Positions 1 to 11,309 of a DNA stretch of 64,000 nt are shown here, piece by piece. Both the position numbers and the translations under genes were made by a program. Where the stretch lies: positions 31,601,521 through 31,665,520 of the forward strand of contig OZ038435.1 in NCBI GenBank assembly GCA_964036275.1, given 5' to 3'. The notes under the pieces are model-generated. The model was not told where the DNA came from, searched no databases, and was given only the letters and a program-made list of their open reading frames with translations. How positions within the stretch are numbered: the stretch's first letter is position 1; each line of letters begins with the position of its first letter. This stretch comes from Litoditis marina (Eukaryota; Nematoda; Chromadorea; Rhabditida; Rhabditidae).

Positions 1-137
1 GTTATGAAAATTTCCGTTGTCCCTCGTCCCTCGTCCGGTGTCCGCATAGAAAATTATTTTTTTAACTACTGGACCGATTCGGCTGAAATTTGGCACACAT
101 GTGTAAACCCCAAAGTTAGCGCGGCCCCGAAAATTTG
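1..137. mobile_element. Possible end of a transposon-like repeat
   Basis: The first 137 bases are AT-rich, contain no open frame, and begin with a short CCTCGTC direct repeat followed by a run of T. The segment reading ACCGATTCGGCTGAAATTT resembles terminal segments I have seen in invertebrate interspersed repeats, but this is recognition from memory and no second copy lies in the window. The element, if real, continues beyond the left edge. Confidence 0.25.
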
Positions 138-164
138 GTGATATCACGATATGTTCAACGCTTG

Positions 165-620
165 GCGCTGGCGCCAGATGGCGCCAAAAGTTGGAAAATA
201 TGTGTTCCCATGCATTAAATTGTTCGAAATTTCGCACAGATGTCATAAAAGTAGGTTCAACCTGATTTCCAAAACATGGTGCCATTATTATCAGATGGCG
301 CCAAACGCGGGCGCCTATTGGCGCCAAATGAGGACAACATTAGCGAAGTAGGGTAACGACCGGATTCGTTCACAGATGTCAGAACTATACATTTTGTTGA
401 CAGGCGGATCAACATTTTGTCCACACGTCTTTGACATTTGGCGCCGAAAGGCCCGTTTATCCGCCAATTGGCGCCAAAATTGAAAATATTGTTTCCGAAC
501 AAAAAATCGTCGGAAACTGTGCCAAATGGTTAAAACCGTTCGTTCCAAATCTTTTTCACCAATTGGAGTAACATGTATGATTATTGACGCCAAACGCTGG
601 CGCCCGTTGGCGCCAAATAA
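165..620. repeat. Cluster of GGCGCC palindromes
   Basis: Nine GGCGCC hexamers occur at about 170, 180, 297, 310, 320, 440, 470, 599 and 609, many inside the longer palindrome TTGGCGCCAA. Spacing is irregular, so this is not a simple satellite. Open frames here (151-351 plus, 257-502 and 315-677 minus) only translate the palindrome and are not taken as genes. Confidence 0.6.
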
Positions 621-836
621 GTAAAGCATTGCGTTGTACTGAGATGACTCAGATTTTTCACGTTTTTTAGAGGTCAATTGGTGCCAAAAATAATTTGAAA
701 AACCAGTATCACACCATTTGAAAACTCGAAACTTCGCCCACTAATCAGAATGTTTGATAGTCACCAATTTTCGAATTTCATTCTGATTGTTCTAATCAAT
801 GAGTGATTGTACTAGTACAACTAGCAAAAAGAGAAC

Positions 837-1171
837 AATTAGTAAAAAGTGGGGGACCAGGAAGTGTGTGAGTTCTGTTCGGTTTCACCGTTTTCAGCAA
901 AAAGTGTACAATACAGGTAGGGAGTGTGCAACAAAAATAGAACAATACATAGGTTTGCACAACGGTTCACAAAAAACATTGATTACAAAAATCCTGATTT
1001 TAGCGTGGGTGTATAAGTGGTTTAACGTACGTACGTTGTGAACCGTTGTGCAAACCTATGTATTGTTCTATTTTTGTTGCACACTCCCTACCTGTATTGT
1101 ACACTTTTTGCTGAAAACGGTGAAACCGAACAGAACTCACACACTTCCTGGTCCCCAACTTTTTACTAATT
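837..1171. repeat. Near-perfect 135-bp inverted repeat (foldback element)
   Basis: Left arm 837-971 and right arm 1037-1171 are reverse complements over all 135 bases with one mismatch seen (near 851 and its partner). The 65-bp spacer ends in the palindrome ACGTACGTACGT (1025-1036). Both arms end in AATT at the outer edge. The structure would fold into a very stable hairpin. It looks like a recently inserted foldback MITE or a hairpin-RNA source. The plus-strand frame at 799-1041 is a by-product. Confidence 0.85.
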
Positions 1172-4100
1172 CCAAATGAGATTCAAATTATGATCTGGTC
1201 AAGATCAATGGTAACCTCCAGGTCAAACTACAAACACATTTTCGCATCCCATATATCCTATCTCCATGATGTCACCAATTGTTTGTGATTTGTTAACTTC
1301 CAGACCAAACTACAAAGTCATTTATATATCCCCCAGATCGAACTACAAATCTCATTTTATATCATCCTATATGTCCATTTCATGACGTCACACGTCATCA
1401 ATTGTTTGTGCCTATGGTCACCGGTGCAAAGGGTACATAATTGATCTGCCCCCCTACCTACGGCCACACCTTTTAACTGAAGACCACCCGGGGTGCGCGA
1501 TTTGTTTCAACTCTCCTCCAAAGAACTCACGTGTTTATTCAGCAAATTCACGTTTTACAAACATAGGTTGACATTTTTTGCCACTGCTTCCTTCAATGCT
1601 CATTTCAAATACTCTAAATAATGCAATAACATATAAAATTAACTTTAAATGAAGTAGAGTATGAATTTAATTCTGATTTTCTTCATATTCATTGTTTATA
1701 ACTAGTATTCAATGAGAATCTTTGTTTTTCAATATTTTTTAGACGTTCATTCCTAGCTTTTCTACAGTATTTCTTATATATCTCCACGAAACTTTCGCGC
1801 CAGATTCGTAAATCACCCAATCTCGGTCAAAAACCAGAAAACTGGCCAATTTGTCTCTGCGGCCTCTGGAGATTCACAAATCATTGTGAACGGCAAGACA
1901 TGAAGCGGAAGCTTTTCGGATACACGCCTGGGAAAACCACTAAACTGCGATTATATCAAACCAAAACCACCAAATTTTCTAAATATTGTTGGAGAGTTTG
2001 ACAGAAACTATCAGAATGTGTTTGAAATCTTCCATTATTACCTTTTACATAGCGTTTCTCAAAATTATCCTTTCAAAAGCAAATGAACCATTTTTATATG
2101 CACACATTTTTGCTGTGAAGAAAAATTATAGTGTTGAATTCCTTACGGAAGAGATTGTACATATTTAATCTTCCTATGTCACCCGGATTTTCATAAAAAG
2201 AAGAAAATCAATAACCTGACAGTTCATGTATGCGACTATTTCAATTCCAATAATCATTCTGTTTTCGATGTTCTCACCAATAAACAGTCTGTCATATTCG
2301 AAAGTTTTGGAATAATAAAAATGTTCTGAGTGTTTTCGACACAATTACTAAAACGAAATTGAAATTGCGCACTTTTTCAAATAATAACAATTTCCTCATT
2401 TTTTCTATTTGTGTATGTGCTAAACTTATTTTTGTAAACATGATTTGATTTTGTTGGTCGATGGAGCGGTAAAGCATATTTTGATGCAAGAAAGAAGTCA
2501 ATTATTTGGATATCACATTTTTTTATATTATGACATTATAACTCTCCCTCGGTTTCTTTCGAAGAAATTACGGAACAATATTTGTTTGCCTCCGAGTACA
2601 TGAATCTAATGTTTTTCCTATCGTTTTCTATAGAATGTTTCCTGTCTCGCTAGCGATAATCTCTCTCGCTTGACTTACCTGCGCACAATTATTCCTCCAC
2701 CTTTTCTTATACGAAACGGACCAGTTTACGAGACCATTCAGCATAATATCATTCCTCTCATCCTTTATCCTAACTGGATACCCTTTGGCCTCACTTCTCA
2801 GTTGTACTCCTGGCGCGCTAGTTTACCTCCGGGATATCTGGAGAATTTTTTTATTTTTATGCAAGAAATCGAACTTTTTTGATAATAAGTTTTTTCTACA
2901 ACTTATACCTTCCTTCTTTCACGGAAACTAACAATTCACACGTAAAAAGCGAGCGTACATGTGTATGTACCACGTAGAATTGATTTTAACTTTATCAGCA
3001 AGGAACAATCGCAGAAAAGAAGAAAGAAAAAACTTTTTGTTGCGTTTCAGAGTTTTTGTTGACATGCACTCCAATTGGTTTTATTTAATAGGGGTTAATC
3101 TGACAAAATCAATAACGGAATAATGATTCATCCATTTATAGCTGCCCGCGACCGGGACTATTTGTTGCATATCTGAATTGATTTCTCCCTTTTCACATTT
3201 GTCGATGACTTTCAGCTGATGACTATTCTGTATTATTGACTAGAAAACTAAAAAAGGTTTTTTTGCCATCGGCGAATCAGAAAAGTAATATTCCAAACGG
3301 CAATTTAATTCAAATTAAAACAAGTGAACCATGGAAAATATAGTTTTGCACGTGAAAACGTGAGAAAGGAGTGAACTTTTTGGTGATCACATCATTTACC
3401 TTGATTTGATTGTTTACATTTCCCACTAGTACATCCTTTCAACTAGTTAAACACATTCTAAGAAAATCGTGACTTTTTAATGTGTTCGGTTTTGGCAACA
3501 ATTCAATTCACAATGTGCCAACAATAATTTACTTCTGTGTAATCTTGGCGTTTGCCATCGAACGCTGTCAATCTTTGATTGATAGTTACTCCCACTGAAG
3601 CCGAGGTTTTTTGCTGGTTCGTTTTTGAGGAGTAGATCCATTTACTCATTTCATCGGATTCAAACAATTTGTACATTTTTGATATAATCAATTTATTGTA
3701 AATAAGAAAGGTGTAAATAATAAAATGTGAACCTGAACTACCTTGAATGACTTTAAACTCAGAGACAATGTCATAATAAAATGTATGTTGTACTCTAGTT
3801 TTTAAATGTTTCCTTTCTGTTCTTCCATCTCAAATAAAAGTGTTAATCTACTAATGTATAAAGTAATGTGGTAATATGAAATTAACATTCCATACTATTC
3901 CGGTTCCATTATTTCATGTTGTTGTCACTCAAAACTGAAAACCATTCAGTACAGAAACAGTTCAAAATCAGAAATAACGTTTTCAATTTTTGGTATTTTT
4001 GAAATCCTGACTAAAAGTGAATCAATGTCTTTTACACTTTCACTTATGAATAATTTATCCCTGAATAAGTTTTACTTTTGAATGACGGTACATACGTTCT

Positions 4101-4575
4101 ATAACCCTAGTTCGGGGTCAAGCTTCCCACACTCGCCGTGAATATTCAAACATCACATATTTACTTAATCTTATCAATATACTCATGTTCACCGTTATCA
4201 CTCAATCTTTCTGATAACTGAGGTCAATCAGAATTTATTAGGCTGTGAACCTGGTTGGACCCCATACATTTCCACCCTATTTTCCCACCCTTCTCAAATA
4301 TCACTGACTTATATGTCCACTATGTACTACCCGCCGTGGGAATATTCCTCGTTTACTACTGAAGTCTCGATCCATTATTGGCAAAATTCAGTTGTAAACA
4401 AAACACTGATTGTGTTTAAAGAGCAAACTACAATTTTTGATTACTTCATTCTCTAAAATACTGTAAAGTACATTTTACATTTTTATTATTTGAAAAATTG
4501 TTTGCATAACGAGTTGCTCAATTGTATTGTTTTTTACTAGACAAAAGTTTAAGAAAAGTTTTAGTATTCTTTCAG
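1172..4575. other. Intergenic stretch with dispersed repeat cores; no gene seen
   Basis: Three copies of a core reading TCAAACTACAAA or CGAACTACAAA lie between 1215 and 1350, part of the dispersed family noted elsewhere in the window. GACGTCA-type sequence occurs near 1385. The remainder is AT-rich with only short frames lacking splice partners or recognisable protein similarity. Confidence 0.5.
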
Positions 4576-4591
4576 TTGTCGTTCCTTTCTG

Positions 4592-7500
4592 ATGGCGTCG
4601 TCCGAGATTCTGGAGCGCCTCTCTTCCCTGGAGACCCAGCTGAATCACACCAGTGAGAAGGTAGAGTTTTGTGTACGAAAAATAGGATAAAACAGCTTCG
4701 TTTTTTTTAAATGTTTTTAGGAATACCAAAAAGGAAAAGACAAAAAACAAAGTATCATCTTTAAGTCGGTAAAACTGTGTTCAGGTTATCGCTTAGTTTG
4801 AAGTTGTATAGTGAAAACGGTTGAATTACACCAGTGAGAAGGTATAGTTATTCTCATTCCAATGCGGACTGGGTTCCTGTTTTTGGAAAAAAACTTGTAT
4901 TATGAAAAAAAAAAATGAGGGCAGAAAAGTATGCTGATTAAGGTATCCAGGTACGCGAAGCAGACAGCTTACATATCAAATTTTCTTTCTGATCCGTTCA
5001 GAATGTAGCTAAGAAATCCGTGTAGAAGCTTGGAGCATAAAACCTACCTTACCTGACTTACCTGACTTGTTGATACCTTGACACTTTGTGTAACATGGAG
5101 GGCTATACACATTTGAGTACCGCTACCAACATTGTAAGCGAATCATCAACAATTCATCTCTGTCTCTTACCTACTTTCCAAACTGAATTATACTAGAAGT
5201 AAATTGAATAGTCACATGAAATTAGCATTCTAATGAGGCATCGTGCACTTTGTCATTGCACGCTTCCGAGTTCTGCTGTGTTAAACATGTTTCACGTGAC
5301 TGTGCAATTGACTAGCAGTATATTGCATGCGTGAATACATTTCTCACGTTCACCGCGAACAAGTTTATAACATGTACAATTTGGAAAACATTTCACTCGG
5401 GACTTTTGACCCTTTTCTCTTCCATTCCGTGTTCAACCTCAGAACTTACTGATGACTCAATAAATGTTATATTCTATTCTATACTATAATAATTCCAGGT
5501 CAAAATGCGGGAAAACGTCATTCAACAACTGGAGGAGGAAATTCAGGCAAAAGAGAGACTTATCTACGAGCAGGGTCATCTAATTAACATATTAGAGAAA
5601 GAACAGGCGGAAATGAAGTTCGATGCGGTGAGTAATATAGTCGTCGCCAACAGGAAGGGGGTGGGGGGAGAGTACTGTGTATCTCACTTTCCGCTGTGTA
5701 CGCGCACAAGTCTATGATTCCAGAACTTAACAATTACATACTCTAATAGCGCAGTGGTTAGCGCCCTGCTACGAATCTTTTGCTCGCAGGTTCGATTCCG
5801 GCAAGAGACAGAAATTTATAAATTTGGCACCCTCTATATGAAAGTTTCATTCCTATTCGGAATTGAAGTAAACACGAGAGTTTCGCTCAAACTACTTCCA
5901 CTACATGTAAAATGCAGAGTAACGTGAATTGTAGTCTGACCTAATCAAGACATGTATAGTGTTTGCTACTCTCTAAGCTAACCTATTCGGTGTATGTAAT
6001 ATGTTGGCCTATTCCGCTGTTTTTGTAGTTTGATCGCAATGCTTGGTCTAACTCTCGTAATCACGAGAGTTCAACATATCGAGAGTTTTGAAAATCTGGC
6101 AGTTGCGTGTGCAATAGGCGCACCAGAATGTGTATAGAGCCTAGCAAAACAGTCCAAGTTCAACATCGTATTTTTATTTTCTAGGAATCGATCAATAGTG
6201 ACAGTGAGATCACGATTATCGATCGCCACTGTACCTCCTCATCGCCCACCAAATCTCATTCTCCGGTTCAGGATGAAAACGAGAGATATAGAGAACGGTT
6301 AGAGCAGGTATGGAATACCATGCCGAGTTCTTAGTTAGAAAAGTACTGTAACTCCCAGTTACTGCTGTCTAAATTACTACCATGTGTGTTCTGACACCAG
6401 ATGGTTTTTAAATGTTTTCAAATACAATACATAATATTCGGTCAAATTGAGGATAAAATATTACCTGTTAAAATGTTTGAATCTTTGTACAGTGGTCGCT
6501 CACAAAGGCCGAATGTTGTATTAGTATAGTTCGTTTCACTCACTTATAACCCTCTACAGTAATCTGATCATACTTTCAGGTCAAAGTTTGGTATACTGGC
6601 TTTTCTGGATTCTCTCTGATTTTTGGTAGTATCTTCTGCACGTTTACTACTTACTACAAAGTCCAAAAGGTTGAAACCAAAATAATGAACCTTTCATTGG
6701 GAAAACCTTTCTGAATATCTGACGGATTACTGTAGAAGGACATCGATCGGTGAAACGAACTATACGTACACGAGTTTTTTGGAGTGCTGGTACAGGTGGT
6801 TCATTTTGCATATTGATGCTCAGATTCGTGAACTTGTCTCAGAAATTTTTCGAAATTCTCGTTTCCAGGCGTTAGTGGACCGGGAAAGGTTGGAGCTTCA
6901 GAATGAACAGCTACTCAAACAATGGGAAGAGGCGTTGGAATACGTTTCTAAGGTAAGTGTCTGTACGAATATTTCGAGGAAGCGTGAACTGTTTTCATTG
7001 GGAAGCGATATCGAGACAGTTAATTCTGGGCTAATGTACGATCTGCACTAGGGTTGTTAATAAGGTTATTGAAGGGTTATCCAAAATTCGAAAACTCGAA
7101 AACGCGAAATTTTGCACTCGCAAACTCGAAACTCAAAATTTCCAACTCAAAAAAAAATGTTTTTTGAAGGTAAAAATGTGAAAATTGAAATGTTTGGTTG
7201 TGAAACTCGAAAACTCGATTTTTCAAACTCGAGAAACCGACAAAAATCGACAACAAGTTGTTAATCGAGTTCAAAATTTCCAGTTTTCGAGTTTAAAGAA
7301 TTTTCGAGATTTCGAGTTTGGCGAAAAATCGAGTTCTCGAGTTTTTCATATTTTGAGAAAGTCGTGTTGTCGAGTTTTCAAATTTCAAACGCTGAAAAAT
7401 TTCGAGTTTTTCGAGTTTCACAATTAAACATTCGAATTTTCACCTTTTTACTTTCAAAAACCATTATCTTTCGAGTTGAAAATCTCGAGTTTCGAGTTTT

Positions 7501-7846
7501 CGAATATAAAATTTCAAAAAAAATTTCGAGGAGGGATCAAACTCAAAAAAACAAATAGAGGGATCAAACTACAAGCTTAGCCCAACACAAACCATTTTCA
7601 CCCACACTTTATTCCCGAGCACCCTTGTACTCAATCCAATTTGAAGTTCATTATGGAAAATACCAAGTAGTTCATATTCAGGTACAAAAACAGCTGCAGG
7701 AAGAGTTGCGGCGGAATACTTCACTCAAAACAGACCGGATAGACATGGAGAAATACTCGAACGACTGTATTGTGATCACCAGAGGCGCCTTCCAAATACT
7801 AGCCGTTTGTGCAGTATTCTTCGCGTATTATTTGTATTCTTTGTAA
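4592..7846 (+). CDS. Tail-anchored coiled-coil protein, unrecognised (5 exons)
   Basis: Exons: 4592-4660, 5499-5627, 6185-6307, 6869-6952, 7682-7846, all junctions in phase 0, giving 189 residues. I do not recognise the family. The first exons and the fourth are rich in Leu, Glu, Gln and Lys with heptad spacing (for example ENVIQQLEEEIQAKERL in exon 2), so two coiled-coil segments are likely, about residues 1-64 and 103-150. Exon 3 is Ser/Thr-rich and polar, a probable linker. The last 20 residues are hydrophobic (FQILAVCAVFFAYYLYSL) and end at the stop, typical of a tail anchor in the ER or outer mitochondrial membrane. The start was chosen because it opens exon 1 16 nt after an acceptor-like TTCTTTCAG at 4567-4575, which may be a trans-splice site. 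Intron 2 holds a tRNA-derived SINE and intron 4 a TCGAG-rich tract. Candidate poly(A) signals AATAAA lie near 8380 and 8406. Confidence 0.75.
5191..5320 (-). mobile_element. MITE-like repeat, family R1, copy 1
   Basis: About 130 bp, in intron 1 of the coiled-coil gene. It is the reverse complement of copies at 12755-12881 and 23641-23773. The ends form imperfect inverted repeats (TACTAGAAGTAAATTGAATAG against TACTG-TTAGTCAATTGCACAG-type ends). The centre holds GTGCAATGACAAAGTGCAC, itself a short hairpin. No coding capacity. Confidence 0.7.
5654..5856 (+). mobile_element. tRNA-derived SINE, copy 1
   Basis: A 5' segment (ATCTCACTTTCC onwards) is followed by a tRNA-like body with an A-box-like TAGCGCAGTGGTTAGCGC at about 5747-5764 and a B box GGTTCGATTCC at about 5790-5800, then a 3' segment containing TTTGGCACCCTCTATA. 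The same three-part order occurs inverted at 19345-19528, so the unit is a composite SINE and not a single tRNA gene. The anticodon arm does not pair well. It begins just after exon 2 of the coiled-coil gene. Confidence 0.75.
7080..7560. repeat. TCGAG/TTTCGA-rich degenerate repeat tract
   Basis: About 480 bp built of imperfect variations of TTCGAGTTTTCGAG and its complement CTCGAAAACTCGAA. Motif density is high but spacing irregular. Several overlapping short frames on both strands (7077-7274 minus, 7185-7427 plus, 7364-7558 plus) translate this repeat and are not genes. It lies in intron 4 of the coiled-coil gene and ends with a GGGATCAAACTACAA core. Confidence 0.65.
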
Positions 7847-8879
7847 TGAGTTAGGCTATAGTGACGTTAATACACCAAACTACACTTGGAATTAGGTTAA
7901 CAATCGCCGAAGCAAAGTGGGAAGTATAATTACAGCTCACCATGACGCGATGGCTGTTTTGAAAACTCAGGTGATAATCTTTTAAAGTTCTCGTAAATTT
8001 GGACGAAGTTCATGTGTAAGTTTTTCGAGCTCAGAAAATTTGTCATGATGAGCTGATAATTATTATCCCTGCTAAGCAAACAAGATTTGAGAATAGAATT
8101 CGCTAACTACTGTTCACTTTTTCCAATCTGACTTATTACACCCTCAATTCCCTCAATTGTTCTTCCTCGTGAAAGATATGGAAATTCGCAATCTGTGGAT
8201 TGCTGTTGATTACCCTACTTCTATGTAAATTCTGGTTTTATCATCTGTATTTTATGATTTTCACAAATTCAACGTATATGTTCACAACATTATTTTATGG
8301 GTACCTTTTCTAGTCAAAATGGGTATGTGTCAACGAATAGTACGCTAATAATCTTATTTCGAAACTATCATTATGTAATAAATATTTCATTCTTCATTTG
8401 GTGTTAATAAACATATCGACATCTTATAACTATGCTCTACTCGAAGTAAATGAGCGTATGTGGGTCGATTCATTTTTGATTGATTGATTTATTCACATGC
8501 GAACATGTGATATACAAGAGGAGAAATAACAATATGACAAGTGGGATACGAATCGAAAGCAGAAAAAAGGGTCGAAAATCGACAATCATCGGTTTGGCTC
8601 TAAGACCAGTCAATCGGGTCGCGAAATAAATCACTGGAGTTCTAGAAATCCCAAACATTCGTGAGATATTCTCTTCAGAAACCTCACCAGTACCGTTTCT
8701 GCGATTGTATTCCCTACGTTTTAATTTATTACCTTCTTACAACGATCACCAACTATCGTGCAGGCGCAGCAGCCGCTCTTTGCGAACCTCATGCTATACA
8801 GATAGCTGTTGCGTCAGCTTCGTGCAAGTTAGTTCCCGTGGGATCTGACAGGTTTTGTGAAACTTTTATAAGATGTGAC
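7847..8879. other. 3' flank of the coiled-coil gene; no further gene seen
   Basis: AT-rich, with AATAAA near 8380 and 8406 that could serve as poly(A) signals for the upstream gene. The open frames at 8470-8658 (minus) and 8661-8900 (plus) have no splice partners or recognisable similarity. Confidence 0.45.
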
Positions 8880-9430
8880 CAAATCTTTGTGGTAGCTTGA
8901 TCTTATATCGATACATGCAGTAGTTTCCGGTGATCAATCTTAAAGCAGCAGGATCAAACTACAAACACATCGTACAGCTTCACTTTGAGAAGAGCGACCC
9001 TTGTTCGCTGCAATCGTTGTAGGTAGTCACCGAATCTTAGTTTGAAGTTGATCGCAACACATGCTTTATCATTTGTGGCAAGGCGAAGGGATCGAGCTAC
9101 AAACAAATCCAGTAGCCGTGCTATAAAAAAACACTGTACCCTGTACGCCATCATAACCATAGGGATTGACTCTATCGAAACTGTATTTTGATCTCGGCAC
9201 ACACCTTAACTCACGAACTTCGAGCAAAAAAACTAGGACCAAACCACAAATTTCTCGTGCAGCCTTAATTTGAAGAGAGCAAACAGTATTCGTCGTTATC
9301 TCGATGGGTAGCCATCGAATGTTGGTAATATTGTGATCTCGACACACACCTCAATTCACAAATATCGAAGGAAAAACAACGGTATCAAACTACAAATTAC
9401 TCTTTCTCCGTCGCATTCGTTGGACCAAAC
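8880..9430. repeat. Diverged tandem array, about 147-bp period
   Basis: Four diverged units share a part reading GATCTCGACACACACC or similar, then AACTCACGAACTTCGA-like sequence, then a core such as GATCAAACTACAAACA. The cores start near 8951, 9090, 9238 and 9387, that is 139, 148 and 149 bp apart. Single cores of the same family are dispersed over the window on both strands. No coding capacity is credible; overlapping minus frames at 8954-9347 read through the units. Confidence 0.65.
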
Positions 9431-11189
9431 CCTATTCGCCACCAGCTCCACCTGACCTGGAATATGTAGTCAGCGCGTGCAAATCAAAAAATGATGTACA
9501 GATAAGCTACTTTCGATCAGACGCCCGCTCTGGTGCCTTATCTTCGCGTGTCCGTCCATGGACCGACCGTCACATTTCCTTTTTACGAACAATTGTCCGA
9601 CAATTATTGACCATAACTATATATTGTTACCCATTGAATTTGGAGGGGACATTTGAGCTGAACGTCAGTGATGAACGCGCACATGCATTGACTGCAGTTT
9701 AACGTGAAAAAAAGTTTTCTCGGAAAGATTCACAATAATAATGCACATGCTTTTTTGCACATGGCTCCTCAGCCTACGCTCATACATCTTGACCTAGCCA
9801 AACATGACAATCCGAATGATCTCTTCGAAAAATATGTTCTTTCAACATTTTTTCGAAGTAGCTACTATCCTACAAACTATCTGGTACAGTCATCGTCGTC
9901 CAGCAGTTCCAGCACTTTTGAATTGCATGTAATATCATGTGCGCGTAACAAGGCAAACTTGCCCTTTTCTTTGAACTTTTCTCTCCATTCACCCTCGTGG
10001 AGTGCCACATATTATGTGGATAGTCACGTGTTTGATCGCGAATATAATGCTATTCTATTTCATAACAAATTCTCCGTCAGCCTGCTTCAGTGTGGTTCTA
10101 TACGCGAGATTTGAGGCGTCTCTTGAGTCATGCTCACTAGTCGACACAAGTTATCAAACTCATTTGCCATTAAATGTGGCAGATTATGAGAAGATTAATC
10201 CAGCGCCCAGGGTGTAGTTGCTGGCTACTACAACCCTACTGGGAGCTTACTCAGTACCACTGGGAGCTACATTTTAAGCTCTATGGAAAGCAGACAGGCT
10301 CATTATGTTTCGCTCTGCTGTTTTTTTAGTTTGAACTTGAGAAATTTTGGTAGAGTTAGAGAAGTGTACTGTGGTTTGAGAAGAAACAGCTTCTGCAATG
10401 ACGCATTCTTCTGATAGATTGCGCATCCTGAATCAACATTCATCTAGATATTTTATTGTTTTTCAAAGATATGTAGAAAAGAGGAAAATCCATAGTGAAA
10501 TGAAGTACAAGTTGTAGTTTTCTATAAGTTAGTGATTATGGGGTTCGCTCGGCCTGAAACAAGCTTATGCGATGTAGGCTGTCAAATCTGACCGTTATTG
10601 CATTTGACCATCGAGACTAAATTACGTCGAAGATGTGGTCAGTACCATACTTCAGTCCCTGGTTTCACCAAAACAGAAAATTTTCCTCCAGTTCGCCCAA
10701 AAGTTTCATGCACTTTTCGTGGTACCGCTGTTCGGAGAAAAAGCATTTAATGTGTTCGATAGAATGACAGAGTGGCAGTTTTGCCGGGTTAGATAAGGAT
10801 AACCATGGTTTTTCTTCATGTTTTTATGATTGATAACACGGATTGGGAATATGTGGAGGATAAGCCGTTTCTCAAACAACCTTTCATTGACATTGAGTGG
10901 TCGAGCGCTAAAGAGACTTTTTAAAGTCTAGACTAGACTTTTCTTAGAAACGTTGGACGAACAAATCTCATTTGTGGTTTGGTCTTGATACACAGAAGAA
11001 ATCTTGAACCGACGCTCAAGTTGCACCATAATCGAAGTATAAACATAGCGGATTCAGACAGTATGACAGTTGTGCGTTTCCAAAGTAACCTCTTCAGAAC
11101 TAAACTTTCAACTATCATTCAAAACTTGATTCAAAGTGCAGAATCTAGAGTATGTGACATTTAAAAGCCGATCGTTGACTTTTATTTTG
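9431..11189. other. Intergenic; no gene supported
   Basis: A plus-strand frame at 9704-10114 (136 codons) overlaps a dispersed repeat that recurs at 25328-25508, so it is not taken as coding. An isolated GTTTGAACTTGAG-type relic of the CAAACTAC family lies near 10320. Nothing else is recognisable. Confidence 0.45.
9890..10075 (+). repeat. Dispersed repeat, family R2, copy 1
   Basis: This shares ordered blocks with 25328-25508: GGTACARTCAYCGT, then ATGCGCGTAACARGG, then GGAGTGCCACAT followed by AATGTGG and GTCACGTGTT, ending in ATATTCTATTCTAT-like sequence. Spacing between blocks is conserved. It has no coding capacity and no clear terminal repeats. Confidence 0.55.
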
Positions 11190-11309
11190 AAGAAGGACGA
11201 TTATGTGGTCAAATCACAACGATTAAGTCCTCTAAACTGCAATACATTTTTCAATTGCAGTTTGAAGAACCGTTGACACGAGATTTGTCCACGTAATCGT
11301 CCTTCTTTG
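11190..11309. mobile_element. Short palindromic MITE, family R3, copy 1
   Basis: About 120 bp with terminal inverted repeats GAAGGACGATTATGTGG / CCACGTAATCGTCCTTC. Inside is a second inverted pair built on ACTGCAAT / ATTGCAGT. Two more copies lie at 53863-53985 and 54689-54812. It is non-autonomous; flanking TA or TTAA could be the target site. Confidence 0.8.

Noticed and set aside
799..1041. 80-codon plus-strand frame
   Set aside because: Lies inside the left arm and loop of the 135-bp inverted repeat.
5745..5815. Possible tRNA gene
   Set aside because: A and B boxes are present, but the anticodon arm does not pair and flanking sequence repeats at 19345-19528, so it is a SINE.
8880..9430. 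Regularly spaced repeats considered as a CRISPR-like array
   Set aside because: Units are diverged along their length, with no unique spacers, and the DNA is clearly animal.
9704..10114. 136-codon plus-strand frame
   Set aside because: Overlaps the R2 repeat, which recurs at 25328-25508 without that frame; composition is not protein-like and no splice sites support it.
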